The notes under the pieces: model-generated
Databases searched by the model: none
What the model was told of the DNA's origin: nothing
What the model saw: the letters and a program-made list of their open reading frames with translations, nothing else
Shown here: positions 34,796 to 43,731 of the stretch, piece by piece
How positions within the stretch are numbered: position 1 is the stretch's first letter
Layout: every line of letters begins with the position of its first letter
Made by a program: the position numbers and the translations under genes
DNA from: an uncultured Lactobacillus sp.
Lineage (GTDB): Bacteria > Bacillota > Bacilli > Lactobacillales > Lactobacillaceae
Direction of reading: 5' to 3'
Assembly: GCA_937916845.1 (NCBI GenBank)
Contig: CALFSK010000049.1
Location: forward strand, 1-64,000
DNA length: 64,000 bases

Positions 34796-35939
34796 TGTCA
34801 ACGCCTCCCGTTAAATCAATCAACTGTGCCCCTAACCGTTGTGCTTCAGCTCGCGCACCGGCCAAATCAGACGCTAAACTCAACGTCGCATTAGCTTGCT
34901 TTGCCAAGTAGGCTTCCGCTTCCGGCCACTGACTCGTGTTGAAATAAATCAGTTTCTGAGGACCTAATACTGAGGGCTGGGCAGCCAGCGTGGTTAACAG
35001 ATCCACGTTAATGCCCATACCAACGGCCGGTTCGGACTCGGCTTGAAAATTAGCTAGCAGCTGATCGTAACGCCCGCCACTGAATAGGTAGCCCGCGCCC
35101 GCCTGGGAATAACCCCGAAACGTCAAGCCGGTGTAATACTTCTGTGGCGCCTGACTACTCAGATCCAACGACACCGCCTGGTCAGGCATCGTGGTTTTCA
35201 TCCACGTTACTACCCGCCGCAACCGTTTCAAGCTCGGTTGAACGTTTTCTGGTAGTGGTGCCGCAGCTAATTGCGCTAAAACTTGGTCCGGCCGGCCAAA
35301 CAAACGTGGCCAATCTTGTAGAAATGGGTAAATGGCTTGATCCTGATACGCCGCAATCAAAGCTTGATACTGTGGCACCCGCTTATTGAACAAAGCGGTT
35401 AAGATGGCCGCTTGGGTTTGACCGTCGCTTGTTAAGCTGGCCACCACGCGTTGGGCAAACTGCGCGTCACCTAACTCAATTTCAACATCATCCGCGATCA
35501 ATTCCTGGCTGAGTTGTTGCGCAATCGTCAAACATTCAAATTCAGCCTTGATCGTGTCGTACCCAATCAATTCCACCCCGGCTTGCGTGACCTGGTTGTA
35601 AGACCCTGAAAGTTGGCGGCTGACCCGGAAAATGTCGCCGACGTAACTAAACTTGCAAGGTAACGAAACGTTCGTTGCACTGATAAAGCGTGCAATTGGT
35701 AAAGTTAAATCCGGACGTAAGACTAAGGTCTGCCCCGCATCGCCAAGCAAGCGGTAGAGTTGATAATTGCCTTTTTGGTAAGGATCAAAGACCGCTTCAT
35801 TTTCTAGTAACGGTGTTGCAATTGGCGCCAGCCCCCGCTGCTTAAAATGGGCTTGAATCACCGTGATCAGTTGTTGCTTCCGCTGTGCCCACTGCCCAAA
35901 TTCGTCGCGAGTTCCTAATGGTAATAAGTGTTGTAACAT
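34788..35939 (-). CDS. hisZ: ATP phosphoribosyltransferase regulatory subunit
   Basis: A 383-residue class II histidyl-tRNA-synthetase-like protein lacking the anticodon-binding domain: motif-2-like VLRPDLTLPIARFIS and FSYVGDIFRVSR, and YYTGLTFRGYSQAGAGYLFSGGRYDQL. It associates with short HisG, and the complex is inhibited by histidine. GGAGG precedes the ATG. First gene of hisZGDBHAFIEC under the His T-box. Confidence 0.95.
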   Translation of the reverse strand: MLQHLLPLGTRDEFGQWAQRKQQLITVIQAHFKQRGLAPIATPLLENEAVFDPYQKGNYQLYRLLGDAGQTLVLRPDLTLPIARFISATNVSLPCKFSYVGDIFRVSRQLSGSYNQVTQAGVELIGYDTIKAEFECLTIAQQLSQELIADDVEIELGDAQFAQRVVASLTSDGQTQAAILTALFNKRVPQYQALIAAYQDQAIYPFLQDWPRLFGRPDQVLAQLAAAPLPENVQPSLKRLRRVVTWMKTTMPDQAVSLDLSSQAPQKYYTGLTFRGYSQAGAGYLFSGGRYDQLLANFQAESEPAVGMGINVDLLTTLAAQPSVLGPQKLIYFNTSQWPEAEAYLAKQANATLSLASDLAGARAEAQRLGAQLIDLTGGVDNE

Positions 35940-35971
35940 GCTAACGCCTCCTTAAATTGCGCTGTTAAATC

Positions 35972-36235
35972 AAAAAACGCCCTTTTAGCAAATTTGCTAA
36001 AAGGACGTTTACACGTGGTTCCACCTTAATTCGTCATCAGCTCACACTGATAACCTCATGTTGACCGAAGTCAACTTGGATAACGAATCCAATTCGGCTG
36101 GAGCTAATGAAACTGGTTCACCCCAGCAGTTCATAGATGTGATTCGTTAATCATGTCTGTTCGGTTCGCAGCTACCCGAGCTCTCTGGATTGAGGGATGA
36201 TTAATTACTTTTTCTAATCACGACTGTTTTATTAA
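35972..36235 (-). promoter_or_regulatory. T-box riboswitch, His specifier (CAC)
   Basis: On the minus strand: CAGAGAG motif (36181-36187), specifier CAC (36139-36141) in GAAT-CAC-ATC, T-box AAGGTGGAACCACG (36014-36027), and terminator stem ACGTCCTTTTAGCA with TGCTAAAAGGGCGT followed by TTTTTT (35972-36010). It controls the ten-gene his operon. The remaining 50 bases up to hisJ are AT-rich; I could not fix the promoter. Confidence 0.95.
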
Positions 36236-36289
36236 AATTTGATTAGCTATTTAATTTAAAACTCATTCTAATGACTAATATGGCATCTG

Positions 36290-37126
36290 TCAACCATTAA
36301 TTAATTTTTTTATCAGATGGTACCCGCGACCGACGCTCTTAATGTCATGCGCATCGGACCCGTAAACCAGCGGAATGCCTAACTTTTGTGCTCGTTTCAA
36401 GATTTGATTTCCCGGGTAAAAATCATTACATTCTGGTTTATACAGCCCAGCAAGGTTCAGATCTAATTCACGGTCCTGCTGCTTGATTCGGGCTAACGCT
36501 TGATCGACTAGGGCCAAGTTAGCTAAGTCTAACGGTGCGGTCAGCCCAAAGTAGTCTTGATACTTTCGGACGAGACTCATATGCCCAATTCGTTGAGGCG
36601 TATACGGTCCGAAGTCCGCTTGTACTGAACTTAATACCGTCCGGTAATACTGTTTAAAGAGCCGTTGCGGGTCCTCAAACCACTGTGAAAAGCCGGCTTG
36701 AAAGTCCGCTGTCGATAGATCGATACACCAAAAGTGACCCTGAGCCCCCCGCATAAAGTGCACCGACAAAATGTTTTCTTGCGTTTGAGCGCCATATTGC
36801 GTTAAGAACTGCTTCGTCCACGCTTCGTAACCCGGTAAAAAGTCAACTTCAAAGCCAATTGAAATGTCGATTTGATTGGCATACTTAGCTTGCAAACCAC
36901 GTGCTAAGTCCAAGTATTCGTCGACTTGGTCTACCCGTAAAGAAGCTTCGGTATACCCCACCGGATCACCGGCCAATTCCGTTTGAAACTCGGGCGGCAA
37001 CGGCGCGTGTTCGGTTATACAATAGCGTTGAAATCCCATCCGAATCGCCCGTTGAACCATCTTTTCAGTTGATTCACCACTACCATGGGGACAAAGTTCC
37101 GTATGGGTGTGTCCGTCTACTAGCAT
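36290..37126 (-). CDS. hisJ: Histidinol-phosphatase, PHP family
   Basis: A 278-residue polymerase-and-histidinol-phosphatase-like metal enzyme. Metal ligands are visible in DGHTHTELCPHG at the N-terminus, CITEHAPLP, IGFEVDFLPG, SVHFMRG and YGSDAHDIKSVG. It dephosphorylates histidinol phosphate, the step missing from the monofunctional HisB here. I start at MLVDGHTHTE because the family starts there; AAGG is 10 bases upstream. It lies just before the His T-box and has no T-box of its own that I can see. Confidence 0.85.
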   Translation of the reverse strand: MLVDGHTHTELCPHGSGESTEKMVQRAIRMGFQRYCITEHAPLPPEFQTELAGDPVGYTEASLRVDQVDEYLDLARGLQAKYANQIDISIGFEVDFLPGYEAWTKQFLTQYGAQTQENILSVHFMRGAQGHFWCIDLSTADFQAGFSQWFEDPQRLFKQYYRTVLSSVQADFGPYTPQRIGHMSLVRKYQDYFGLTAPLDLANLALVDQALARIKQQDRELDLNLAGLYKPECNDFYPGNQILKRAQKLGIPLVYGSDAHDIKSVGRGYHLIKKLING

Positions 37127-37282
37127 CTTCTCATCGCCTTTTAATATTTTAATCATATTCAAACATAGTTTAACAGCTAATACAAGTCGTACCAGCATCG
37201 CCTGTGACGCTAGACCGCACTTTTATACTGGTTCTGCTTGACGGAGCGCTAAATTTAATCTTTCCCCATGAAACCTTAGAAC

Positions 37283-37327
37283 AAAAAAAGCTAGCCTTAC
37301 AGTAAATGACTTACTGAAGACTAGCTA
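37283..37327 (-). terminator. Terminator of the ica-like operon
   Basis: AGCTAGTCTTCAGTAA/TTACTGTAAGGCTAGCT stem followed on the minus strand by TTTTTTT. Confidence 0.85.
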
Positions 37328-37339
37328 AAAATTGATTCT

Positions 37340-38230
37340 TTATTTACTTAGCCAAGTTCGAATACTTGGCCAACTTTCATGGTTAATAATCATCCGTGGT
37401 AACTGATTCATACTAGTTTGGTCGGTAACGATCCCCACGTTTAACGTGGCAATTCCAGACGTCAAACCTTGACGACTTAAGAACCGGTTGATGCGATCAG
37501 GGCCACTACCATACGGATACGCAAACATGTCGGCATTAATCCCCATGTGTTGCTTCATTTCCCGCTTACTCGTGGCAAAGTCTTGCGTAAAGCGGTGGTA
37601 TTCCTTCGGTTGATCAAAAATTGGGTTAAACTTTTTCGTTAAGTAGTGCATATCATGGGTGTGTAACCCTAATGTCATTAGATCACCGGCCTGTTTTTTG
37701 GCCCCTCTAATCTGTGACCAAGTGGCTAACTGGGTCCCTTCACGGTAACGCCCCGTATTCCCCGTAATAATGAACACCGTAAATGGCAAGTGGTACTTTT
37801 TCATCGTTGGTAGCGCGTTATCGATCATTGTTCGGTCAATATCATCAAAAGTTAGGACCACGTACTTCCCTTTGATCGGTTTGTGGCTAGCTTTCATGCG
37901 CGCCATTTCCGCACTAGAAATCACTTTGACGTGGTGCTTGTGCAAGTAGGTCATTTGACTCGCAAACTGGTCAGCTGGCACGTCAAAATCATGTAACTGT
38001 GAATTACTGGATAACACCCGGGAAATATCAACCCCCGGCGTATTTTTCAAGATCCGGTGATAGCAAAACACAATAATCCCGTTTTTGTTCTTGGCGTCGT
38101 CAGCTGGTAACGCATAGTTGGTGTCTTTTTCACGGTTAAATTCAAAATTCTTTTGCACCGTGAAGCCCATGCCCACAACGATTAAAATAGCGACGGCCCA
38201 AATTAATAGTTTACGCCTGCTTCTTTTCAC
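37340..38230 (-). CDS. Polysaccharide deacetylase, IcaB/PgaB-like
   Basis: A 296-residue secreted or membrane-anchored protein (hydrophobic helix about 8-25) with a carbohydrate esterase 4 NodB domain: FCYHRIL, then VLTFDDIDRTMIDNALP with the metal and catalytic Asp pair, LGLHTHDMHYL (metal His), and FAYPYGSGPDRIN. In poly-N-acetylglucosamine systems this enzyme removes some acetyl groups outside the cell. It overlaps the icaD-like gene by 20 bases. Confidence 0.8.
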   Translation of the reverse strand: MKRSRRKLLIWAVAILIVVGMGFTVQKNFEFNREKDTNYALPADDAKNKNGIIVFCYHRILKNTPGVDISRVLSSNSQLHDFDVPADQFASQMTYLHKHHVKVISSAEMARMKASHKPIKGKYVVLTFDDIDRTMIDNALPTMKKYHLPFTVFIITGNTGRYREGTQLATWSQIRGAKKQAGDLMTLGLHTHDMHYLTKKFNPIFDQPKEYHRFTQDFATSKREMKQHMGINADMFAYPYGSGPDRINRFLSRQGLTSGIATLNVGIVTDQTSMNQLPRMIINHESWPSIRTWLSK

Positions 38231-38522
38231 TGTTTGTCCGCCCCCGTAATTTTCTTAAGCGCATTGCTGCGTATAGGCCAACCACCAGTGAAACTAGCGC
38301 GATAATGCCAATCACAATGCCATATAACTTATAGTCAAGGTTTAATAACAAATAAAAACTAACTAACGAGTCGCTGTAAATGTGCAGGATAAAACTGATG
38401 TTTACCACAATCACAAAGGCCACGAACAACCATAGTGCAATTAAAATCAAGCTTCGACCAATGGTCCGCGGACGACTCGTTTTCTTACGAATAATATAAT
38501 GTCTTCTTTGTCCTGGTTGCAT
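38211..38522 (-). CDS. IcaD/PgaD-like small membrane protein
   Basis: A 103-residue protein with a basic N-terminus, two membrane helices (about 24-48 and 62-87) and a basic tail. Position between a GT2 synthase and a deacetylase, with TAATG stop-start coupling to the synthase, matches IcaD/PgaD, the accessory subunit needed for full synthase activity. Identified mainly by context and topology. Confidence 0.65.
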   Translation of the reverse strand: MQPGQRRHYIIRKKTSRPRTIGRSLILIALWLFVAFVIVVNISFILHIYSDSLVSFYLLLNLDYKLYGIVIGIIALVSLVVGLYAAMRLRKLRGRTNSEKKQA

Positions 38523-39745
38523 TACTTCAACCCCCGATCAGGACTTGTCCAAGTACCAATCCGGTCCGGATCCAAGATAAATGAAATGATGGCTGCAATA
38601 CAGCTAATCAAATTGATCATCCAGTAGTACAAAATATAGATTGGCACTAATAAGAAATCACGCCACTGTAGATAAGCCGCAGCTTGTGATGCCCGGAAAC
38701 CAATCGCAAATTGTGTAAAACTAATGATCAAAAGAATCAGTAAAATATCCCCATCCAATTGAACCGTATGGACAAATGCCAAGTTTAAGACCCATGAAAC
38801 CAAGCTTAGCGCGGTACAAATCGCCCACACGTTACTGATAACCGTTTCTGATAATAGGGCCCGCTTACTGAGTGACCCGTGCATGAGAATATCCCAATTC
38901 CCCGCTAACACTTCTAGACCGCCCCGTGACCAGCGTTGGCGTTGCCGGATGAGGTTTCGAATTGATTCGGGCACAAGAATCCAGCAAATTGCCCGTGGTT
39001 CATAGCGCACTTGCCAGTTATGCCGATACATCCGCCAGGTAATGTCGATGTCTTCAGTCATGACGGCTGCGTTCCAGCCCCCTACTGATTCCAGTGCTCC
39101 ACGCCGAAACGCCACGATCACACCCGAAACCGTCGTAATTCGCCCAGCCAAAAAGGCCTGCGCTTTTTTAATAATGTCGATCACACCGATATATTCCAAT
39201 AATTGGAGCCGGCCTAGGATGGTCGTTCGGTTACGAACAACCGGCTTCCCCGCAACGGCGCCAATGTGCGGATTACTGTTGAGCGTTTTGACTAACTCCG
39301 TCAACGACTGGTAATCCAAGATGGAATCTGAATCAATTCCTAAGATATACTCACCCGTTGCAACCTTTAGTCCCTGGTTAAGCGCGTTCGCTTTCCCTTG
39401 ATTGACCTCAATTGGCACAATCTTAATCGTGATTTTATCTTGATAAGCTTTTTGTAACTCGTACATCATCGCAAGCGTCTGGTCGTCACTCTTATCATCA
39501 ATTAAAATCACTTCAAAATGATGATAGTGTAACGAAGCAATTGAAGCGACCGCTCCCTTCAGCGTGTCCTCTTCATTATGTGCTGGTACCAAAATGGAAA
39601 CGAGCGGCGACGTTGCCACCGTTAGTTTCTCCCGCTGCTCAGAGCGTTGTAAGCGTCCAAAATAAAGACACCCAATGATCCAAATCGCTGCTACTAAAAT
39701 TGGATACCCAATCACAAAGTCGTTCATGACGTTTATAACCCACAT
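38522..39745 (-). CDS. GT2 glycosyltransferase, IcaA/PgaC-like synthase
   Basis: A 407-residue processive family 2 glycosyltransferase: one N-terminal helix, a cytoplasmic catalytic domain with VPAHNEEDTL, LIDDKSDDQT, GIDSDSILD, TEDIDITWRMY and the processivity motif RQRQRWSRGG, then three or four C-terminal helices. The domain order and QxxRW context match the poly-beta-1,6-N-acetylglucosamine synthase family. AAAGGAG precedes the ATG. First gene of a three-gene operon; no icaC-like acyltransferase follows. Confidence 0.85.
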   Translation of the reverse strand: MWVINVMNDFVIGYPILVAAIWIIGCLYFGRLQRSEQREKLTVATSPLVSILVPAHNEEDTLKGAVASIASLHYHHFEVILIDDKSDDQTLAMMYELQKAYQDKITIKIVPIEVNQGKANALNQGLKVATGEYILGIDSDSILDYQSLTELVKTLNSNPHIGAVAGKPVVRNRTTILGRLQLLEYIGVIDIIKKAQAFLAGRITTVSGVIVAFRRGALESVGGWNAAVMTEDIDITWRMYRHNWQVRYEPRAICWILVPESIRNLIRQRQRWSRGGLEVLAGNWDILMHGSLSKRALLSETVISNVWAICTALSLVSWVLNLAFVHTVQLDGDILLILLIISFTQFAIGFRASQAAAYLQWRDFLLVPIYILYYWMINLISCIAAIISFILDPDRIGTWTSPDRGLK

Positions 39746-40067
39746 GTATAAAAAACTCCTTTAATCCATTAACCCCGTTGTGTCCAAAGAAACGAAACGC
39801 AATTCTGAAATATTAAACAAATTATTTTAACACGATAAACTTAGTTAACCGGTTGAACGACATAAATCATTAATTTAACGTCATAATCGTTGCAATTAAA
39901 ATTCCATTGGGGCGTTTTGTGTCCCACCACGTTCTCTAAGCTTTCCCTAATTTATTAATGTCAGTCACAAAAATAGCCGTACTAATGATATGCTCAAATT
40001 AATCACGTGACAACATTTCCATAATTTTTAAAGCTAAGTTATCCTCATTATTTTAAAGGAAGTCATT
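39746..40067. other. Intergenic region between divergent genes, no gene seen
   Basis: AT-rich sequence of 322 bases holding the promoters of the ica-like operon and the VanZ-RDD gene, which I could not fix with confidence. One GTTAACCGGTT half-dyad occurs at about 39847-39857 and recurs before the CorA-like gene. No repeat module or RNA structure is evident. Confidence 0.5.
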
Positions 40068-41228
40068 ATGCACGAACTCATCTTAAAACTTTATCAGCTC
40101 GCACTTTCCAGCCATATCCTCAGCACACTGCTTGAACCCGTTCACATCGTGATCCTACTCTTACCGGTAGCCACACTTGCATTAGCAATTATTATTTTGA
40201 CGGGTCAGTTGCGGTTAAGAACGACGTTAACGACCCGGAATCTCATCAGTACCTATTCTTTTATCTGGTACATCGCCGTCGCCTACCTGCTGATTATCTT
40301 GCCGTTGCCGACCCGTTCTTCGGTCGCTGCACTAACCACGGCATCGTATAATCTGCACCCCTTCTACTTTCTTGAGCAGCTGAAGTTACTGACACCATTT
40401 CAACTACACGACACCAGTACTTGGGTTAGCGCCTTTACTTCGTCCACTTTCTTTCAACCATTTTTCAACATCTTGCTCTTTATGCCAATCGGGGCTTATT
40501 TAAAATGGCGCCACCACTGGTCATTAGGTCTGATTACTTTGATTAGTTTTACGCTATCGCTCTTTTTTGAAACGACCCAATTGACCGGGCTGTACGGCTA
40601 CTATTCCCGTGCCTACCGGATGTTTGACGTGGATGACCTGCTCATGAACACTTTGGGTGGCATCGTTGGTGCCGTCGGGCTTGTTTTCATTCCACAGCGG
40701 TGGCGCAATCAGGATCATTCGCCGGTGCTGAACTGGCAAAATCACCCCATCAACTGGCGCCGAATCGGGGCACTTTTAGTTGACTGGCTCTTAATTGCCG
40801 GTTTCGACGGCGTCTACTTTGTCCTAGTGAAACACTACGGCTGGCAGCTCCCACATGATTTTCGCTGGTTATACATTGCCAATATCTTAGTATTTTTCAT
40901 TTTGCCCGCACTCCTTACCGGGAAAACCATTGGGGGACGATTGTTTAATAGTCGGATTCAATCCCAAGCTGGGCACCGCGCCAACTTCTTTCAAATTCTC
41001 ATTCATTACGGGGGGCTCTACTTCGTTGGGCTGCCACTGTTATTCTTAGACTTATGGCTCTTTAATCGCCTTGGCAACGTTCCTACGCCGTCCCTGACCC
41101 GGTTAGACATTTACCTGGTCCTTGTTTCACTATTACTCTTAATAATCAGTTACGACTTATTGCTAGCGCTGTTTAATCGTCAACACCGATTGTGGTGTGA
41201 ACAACTCAGTCACACACTCATTGTCTAG
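40068..41228 (+). CDS. VanZ-RDD fusion membrane protein
   Basis: A 386-residue protein with an N-terminal VanZ-like domain (about 1-205: helices, ILLFMPIGAYLKWR, SLFFETTQLTGLYGYYSRAYRMFDVDDLLMN split across the core) and a C-terminal RDD domain (about 220-375: WRRIGALLVDWLLIAGFDG, GKTIGGRLFNSRI). VanZ homologues are widespread in Firmicutes and most are not vancomycin resistance genes; some reduce sensitivity to lipoglycopeptides. AAAGGAAG precedes the ATG by 5 bases. Cellular role unknown. Confidence 0.75.
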   Translation: MHELILKLYQLALSSHILSTLLEPVHIVILLLPVATLALAIIILTGQLRLRTTLTTRNLISTYSFIWYIAVAYLLIILPLPTRSSVAALTTASYNLHPFYFLEQLKLLTPFQLHDTSTWVSAFTSSTFFQPFFNILLFMPIGAYLKWRHHWSLGLITLISFTLSLFFETTQLTGLYGYYSRAYRMFDVDDLLMNTLGGIVGAVGLVFIPQRWRNQDHSPVLNWQNHPINWRRIGALLVDWLLIAGFDGVYFVLVKHYGWQLPHDFRWLYIANILVFFILPALLTGKTIGGRLFNSRIQSQAGHRANFFQILIHYGGLYFVGLPLLFLDLWLFNRLGNVPTPSLTRLDIYLVLVSLLLLIISYDLLLALFNRQHRLWCEQLSHTLIV

Positions 41229-41324
41229 GGGCCCGTTCTTACGGCGATTACAAAAATCTACCTTTACGTTAACCGGTTACTCGTGTTAAATTGAGAGTAA
41301 ATCAAACTTCTGGAAGTTAAAACT

Positions 41325-42233
41325 ATGATAAAAGTACAAGAATTAAGCGACGATTTTCGGTGGGTCGCGGTTAATAACTATACTGATAACGACTATCGTC
41401 AACTAATCAACGATGAGCACGTCACCGATGAAATGCTAGGCTACGCCACCGACCAACACGAACGTGGTCGGTTAGAATATGATTCTAAAAGTGCCATCAC
41501 GACAATTATTTTCGACGTTGTCACCAACAACGAAGATGAGGGGACTTATACGGCTCAAGTCAGCTTCATGCTGATTGACCACACCCTCCTCTCCTTTACG
41601 ACTGCGAATACCAGCTTCGTCGAAGACATGATTGCGGATGAGATCGATGCCGATTGGGAACACGTCTTGCATCCGTTCGACTACATCTTCGAAGTTCTCT
41701 ACAAATTGTCACGGCAATACTTTTCTGCCATTAATCAAATCAATAAAGAGCGCCAAAACATTCAAACTAAAATGAAAAAGCAAATTCAACGATCCGTTAT
41801 TTTGCAGTTGATGGATTTGGAAACGACCTTGGTTTACTTTTTAACTTCCCTAAAAAGTAATAACGACTTATTGCAATCGCTCAAGCGGTTCGCCCCCGTT
41901 AAATTTTCAACTTCGCAGAAAGAACGGCTCGACGATATCATTGTTGAAGCCCAGCAAGGGTTGGAAATGGCTAACATTGCGTCAGACATTATCGGACGGG
42001 TTTCCAACGCCTATTCCAACATTTTGGATAACAGTTTGAACAATACCATGTGGTTGTTGACCATTTTCTCAATCGTCCTAACCATGCCGAACATTGTCTT
42101 TGGCTTCTTCGGGCAAAACGTTGATCTCCCGTTTATGAAGAATCCGTTTGGTTGGGAAATCACCGTGATCATTGCAATTGGGCTATGTGTTTTGACCATC
42201 TGGTTACTGCGGCGTAATTCGTTTCGTAAATGA
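41325..42233 (+). CDS. CorA-like metal ion transporter with atypical signature
   Basis: A 302-residue CorA-fold protein: N-terminal alpha/beta domain, long helix (about 125-235) and two C-terminal membrane helices. The usual GMN motif between the helices is replaced by FGFFGQNVDLPF (GQN). Such variants are common in lactic acid bacteria and their ion selectivity is not settled. GGAAG precedes the ATG by 8 bases; the promoter (TTTACG, 17 bp, TTAAAT) has GTTAACCGGTT within its spacer. Confidence 0.75.
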   Translation: MIKVQELSDDFRWVAVNNYTDNDYRQLINDEHVTDEMLGYATDQHERGRLEYDSKSAITTIIFDVVTNNEDEGTYTAQVSFMLIDHTLLSFTTANTSFVEDMIADEIDADWEHVLHPFDYIFEVLYKLSRQYFSAINQINKERQNIQTKMKKQIQRSVILQLMDLETTLVYFLTSLKSNNDLLQSLKRFAPVKFSTSQKERLDDIIVEAQQGLEMANIASDIIGRVSNAYSNILDNSLNNTMWLLTIFSIVLTMPNIVFGFFGQNVDLPFMKNPFGWEITVIIAIGLCVLTIWLLRRNSFRK

Positions 42234-42247
42234 CTCTCAATACCATT

Positions 42248-42296
42248 AAAAGGCCTTGCTACCAACAATTCGTTGATAACAAGGCCTTTTGTATTT
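42248..42296 (+). terminator. Terminator of the CorA-like gene
   Basis: AAAAGGCCTTG/CAAGGCCTTTT stem followed by TGTATTT. Confidence 0.85.
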
Positions 42297-42311
42297 AAGC
42301 AGTTAAAAAAT

Positions 42312-42560
42312 CTAAAATTGCGATCAACACCATAATAGTGGCGATGGTTATTCCTAAATTGGCCGCTTCGTCGGACAGCCTTGGTGTGTTATGGAGGGAC
42401 GGTCCCAGCCACGGTGCGGTCTGTGCCCTCGATTCAGAGCCGACAACCCACGTCTCTGAATCGCCCCGCAAGATTGGCAACCTGCCAATCTTGCCGACAC
42501 AGCACACCAAGGCTGTCCGACTGCGCTCAAAATAGATTTACTATTATGATTACTGTAGAA
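42312..42560 (+). repeat. Composite structured repeat E6 (module A full, module B reduced)
   Basis: Leader CTAAAATTGCG at 42312. Module A (42364-42532) has a perfect 19-bp closing stem GTCGGACAGCCTTGGTGTG/CACACCAAGGCTGTCCGAC, hairpin 2 CGATTCAGAG/CTCTGAATCG and hairpin 3 GCAAGATTGGC/GCCAATCTTGC. After the CTATTATGATT tail only traces of module B remain. Confidence 0.85.
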
Positions 42561-42607
42561 TCATCGGTGGCAATCAGAATAGCTAACAAGTAGCCAATCC
42601 GTATCAA

Positions 42608-43636
42608 TTAATTGAACGGCTGATATTGGAAAACAATTCGGTCCGTTCGTGGTTGTCCCGGACGCAAGACGATGTCACCAAACCCAACATGGTTGATGGC
42701 ATCCGGAAGGGTCTGTGCTTCAACCGCGACCGCGTTATAGTCACCCCGCTGCTCCGCTGCGCTATCGAACGGATTGGCAGTAAAAATTACTAAGCCGTTC
42801 CGGTTTGAAAACACTTTGACTTGGTGACTGCCGTTTGCATCCCCCAAGATGGCAATGGGTTGCCGCTCATCCGGCCGGACAACAAACGTCTCATCAATTT
42901 CCTTTTTAGCTGTCATATTGACGACGTCGTCTACGGCCACTTTCAACAACCGTGGCCGGTTAAAATCAAAGGCAGTTCCCCTAACGGCAACCATTTCACC
43001 CGTGGGGACCTTTTGTGCGTCACAGACTAACCGTTGTTGACTATTAACTTGAAGTGATTGCTGAGCCAACGTGCGGCGATCAGTTGTCGTATTCCAGTAA
43101 ACATGACTAGTTGGATTAAATAGCGTGGGCGCATCAGTCTCCCCTGTAAATTGAATCGTGACCCGATTATGGTTATCCAAGCTGAACTTAATTGTGACAT
43201 CCAAATTACCGGGATACTGGTCGGTCGTACTCAAGATATGCTTGGACAAGGTCACACTCACCATCTCATTTTCTTGCTCAAGTTTTCCGTCAAAATTAAG
43301 GGTGTTAAACCCGTGTGCCCCACCATGAATAGAGAAACCCGTGCGATTCATATCGACGTGATAAGTTTTCTGATCAATTTTGAATTTTGCACCACTAAGT
43401 CGTCCCGCAACGCGCCCAATTGACTGTCCTACACAATAACCTACGCGCTGATAATCGGCAATTGAATCTAGTCCCCAAATCAACGGTACTTTTCGCCCTT
43501 TTTCATAAACGTTAAATGCCTGCCAAATCCCGCCATAGCTTAGAACTGAAATTTCAGTTTTCAAGTCATTCGTTAACGTGTATTGTGTCACTGGCTCACC
43601 AGCAATGGCTTCCACAACCCTTTGCTCCGTCTTCAA
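42608..43636 (-). CDS. galM: Aldose 1-epimerase (galactose mutarotase)
   Basis: A 342-residue mutarotase interconverting alpha and beta anomers of galactose or glucose. Family motifs: VLSYGGIWQAF, GRVAGRLSGAKF, SIHGGAHGFN (His), FNPTSHVYWN (catalytic His) and YNAVAVEAQTLPDAIN (catalytic Glu). The start is TTG at 43636, 9 bases after AAGGAG; an overlapping ATG is out of frame. Monocistronic. Confidence 0.85.
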   Translation of the reverse strand: MKTEQRVVEAIAGEPVTQYTLTNDLKTEISVLSYGGIWQAFNVYEKGRKVPLIWGLDSIADYQRVGYCVGQSIGRVAGRLSGAKFKIDQKTYHVDMNRTGFSIHGGAHGFNTLNFDGKLEQENEMVSVTLSKHILSTTDQYPGNLDVTIKFSLDNHNRVTIQFTGETDAPTLFNPTSHVYWNTTTDRRTLAQQSLQVNSQQRLVCDAQKVPTGEMVAVRGTAFDFNRPRLLKVAVDDVVNMTAKKEIDETFVVRPDERQPIAILGDANGSHQVKVFSNRNGLVIFTANPFDSAAEQRGDYNAVAVEAQTLPDAINHVGFGDIVLRPGQPRTDRIVFQYQPFN

Positions 43637-43670
43637 TCTTCATCACTCCTTAAATGTCCTAATGATTTTT

Positions 43671-43711
43671 CAAAAAAAGAAACCAATCACGTCATCGGCA
43701 ACTGGTTTCTA
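43671..43711 (-). terminator. Terminator of the FAD/HyuA-like operon
   Basis: AGAAACCA/TGGTTTCT stem followed on the minus strand by TTTTTTT. Confidence 0.75.
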
Positions 43712-43731
43712 AATTTACTTGATTACTTATC

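Noticed and set aside
40068..41228. Glycopeptide resistance gene, from the VanZ domain
   Set aside because: No other van genes are near, and VanZ-RDD proteins are common in sensitive Firmicutes.
42295..42593. Open frames of 65-71 codons over the CorA-galM gap
   Set aside because: They cover repeat E6, and frames are not kept in E3 or E5.
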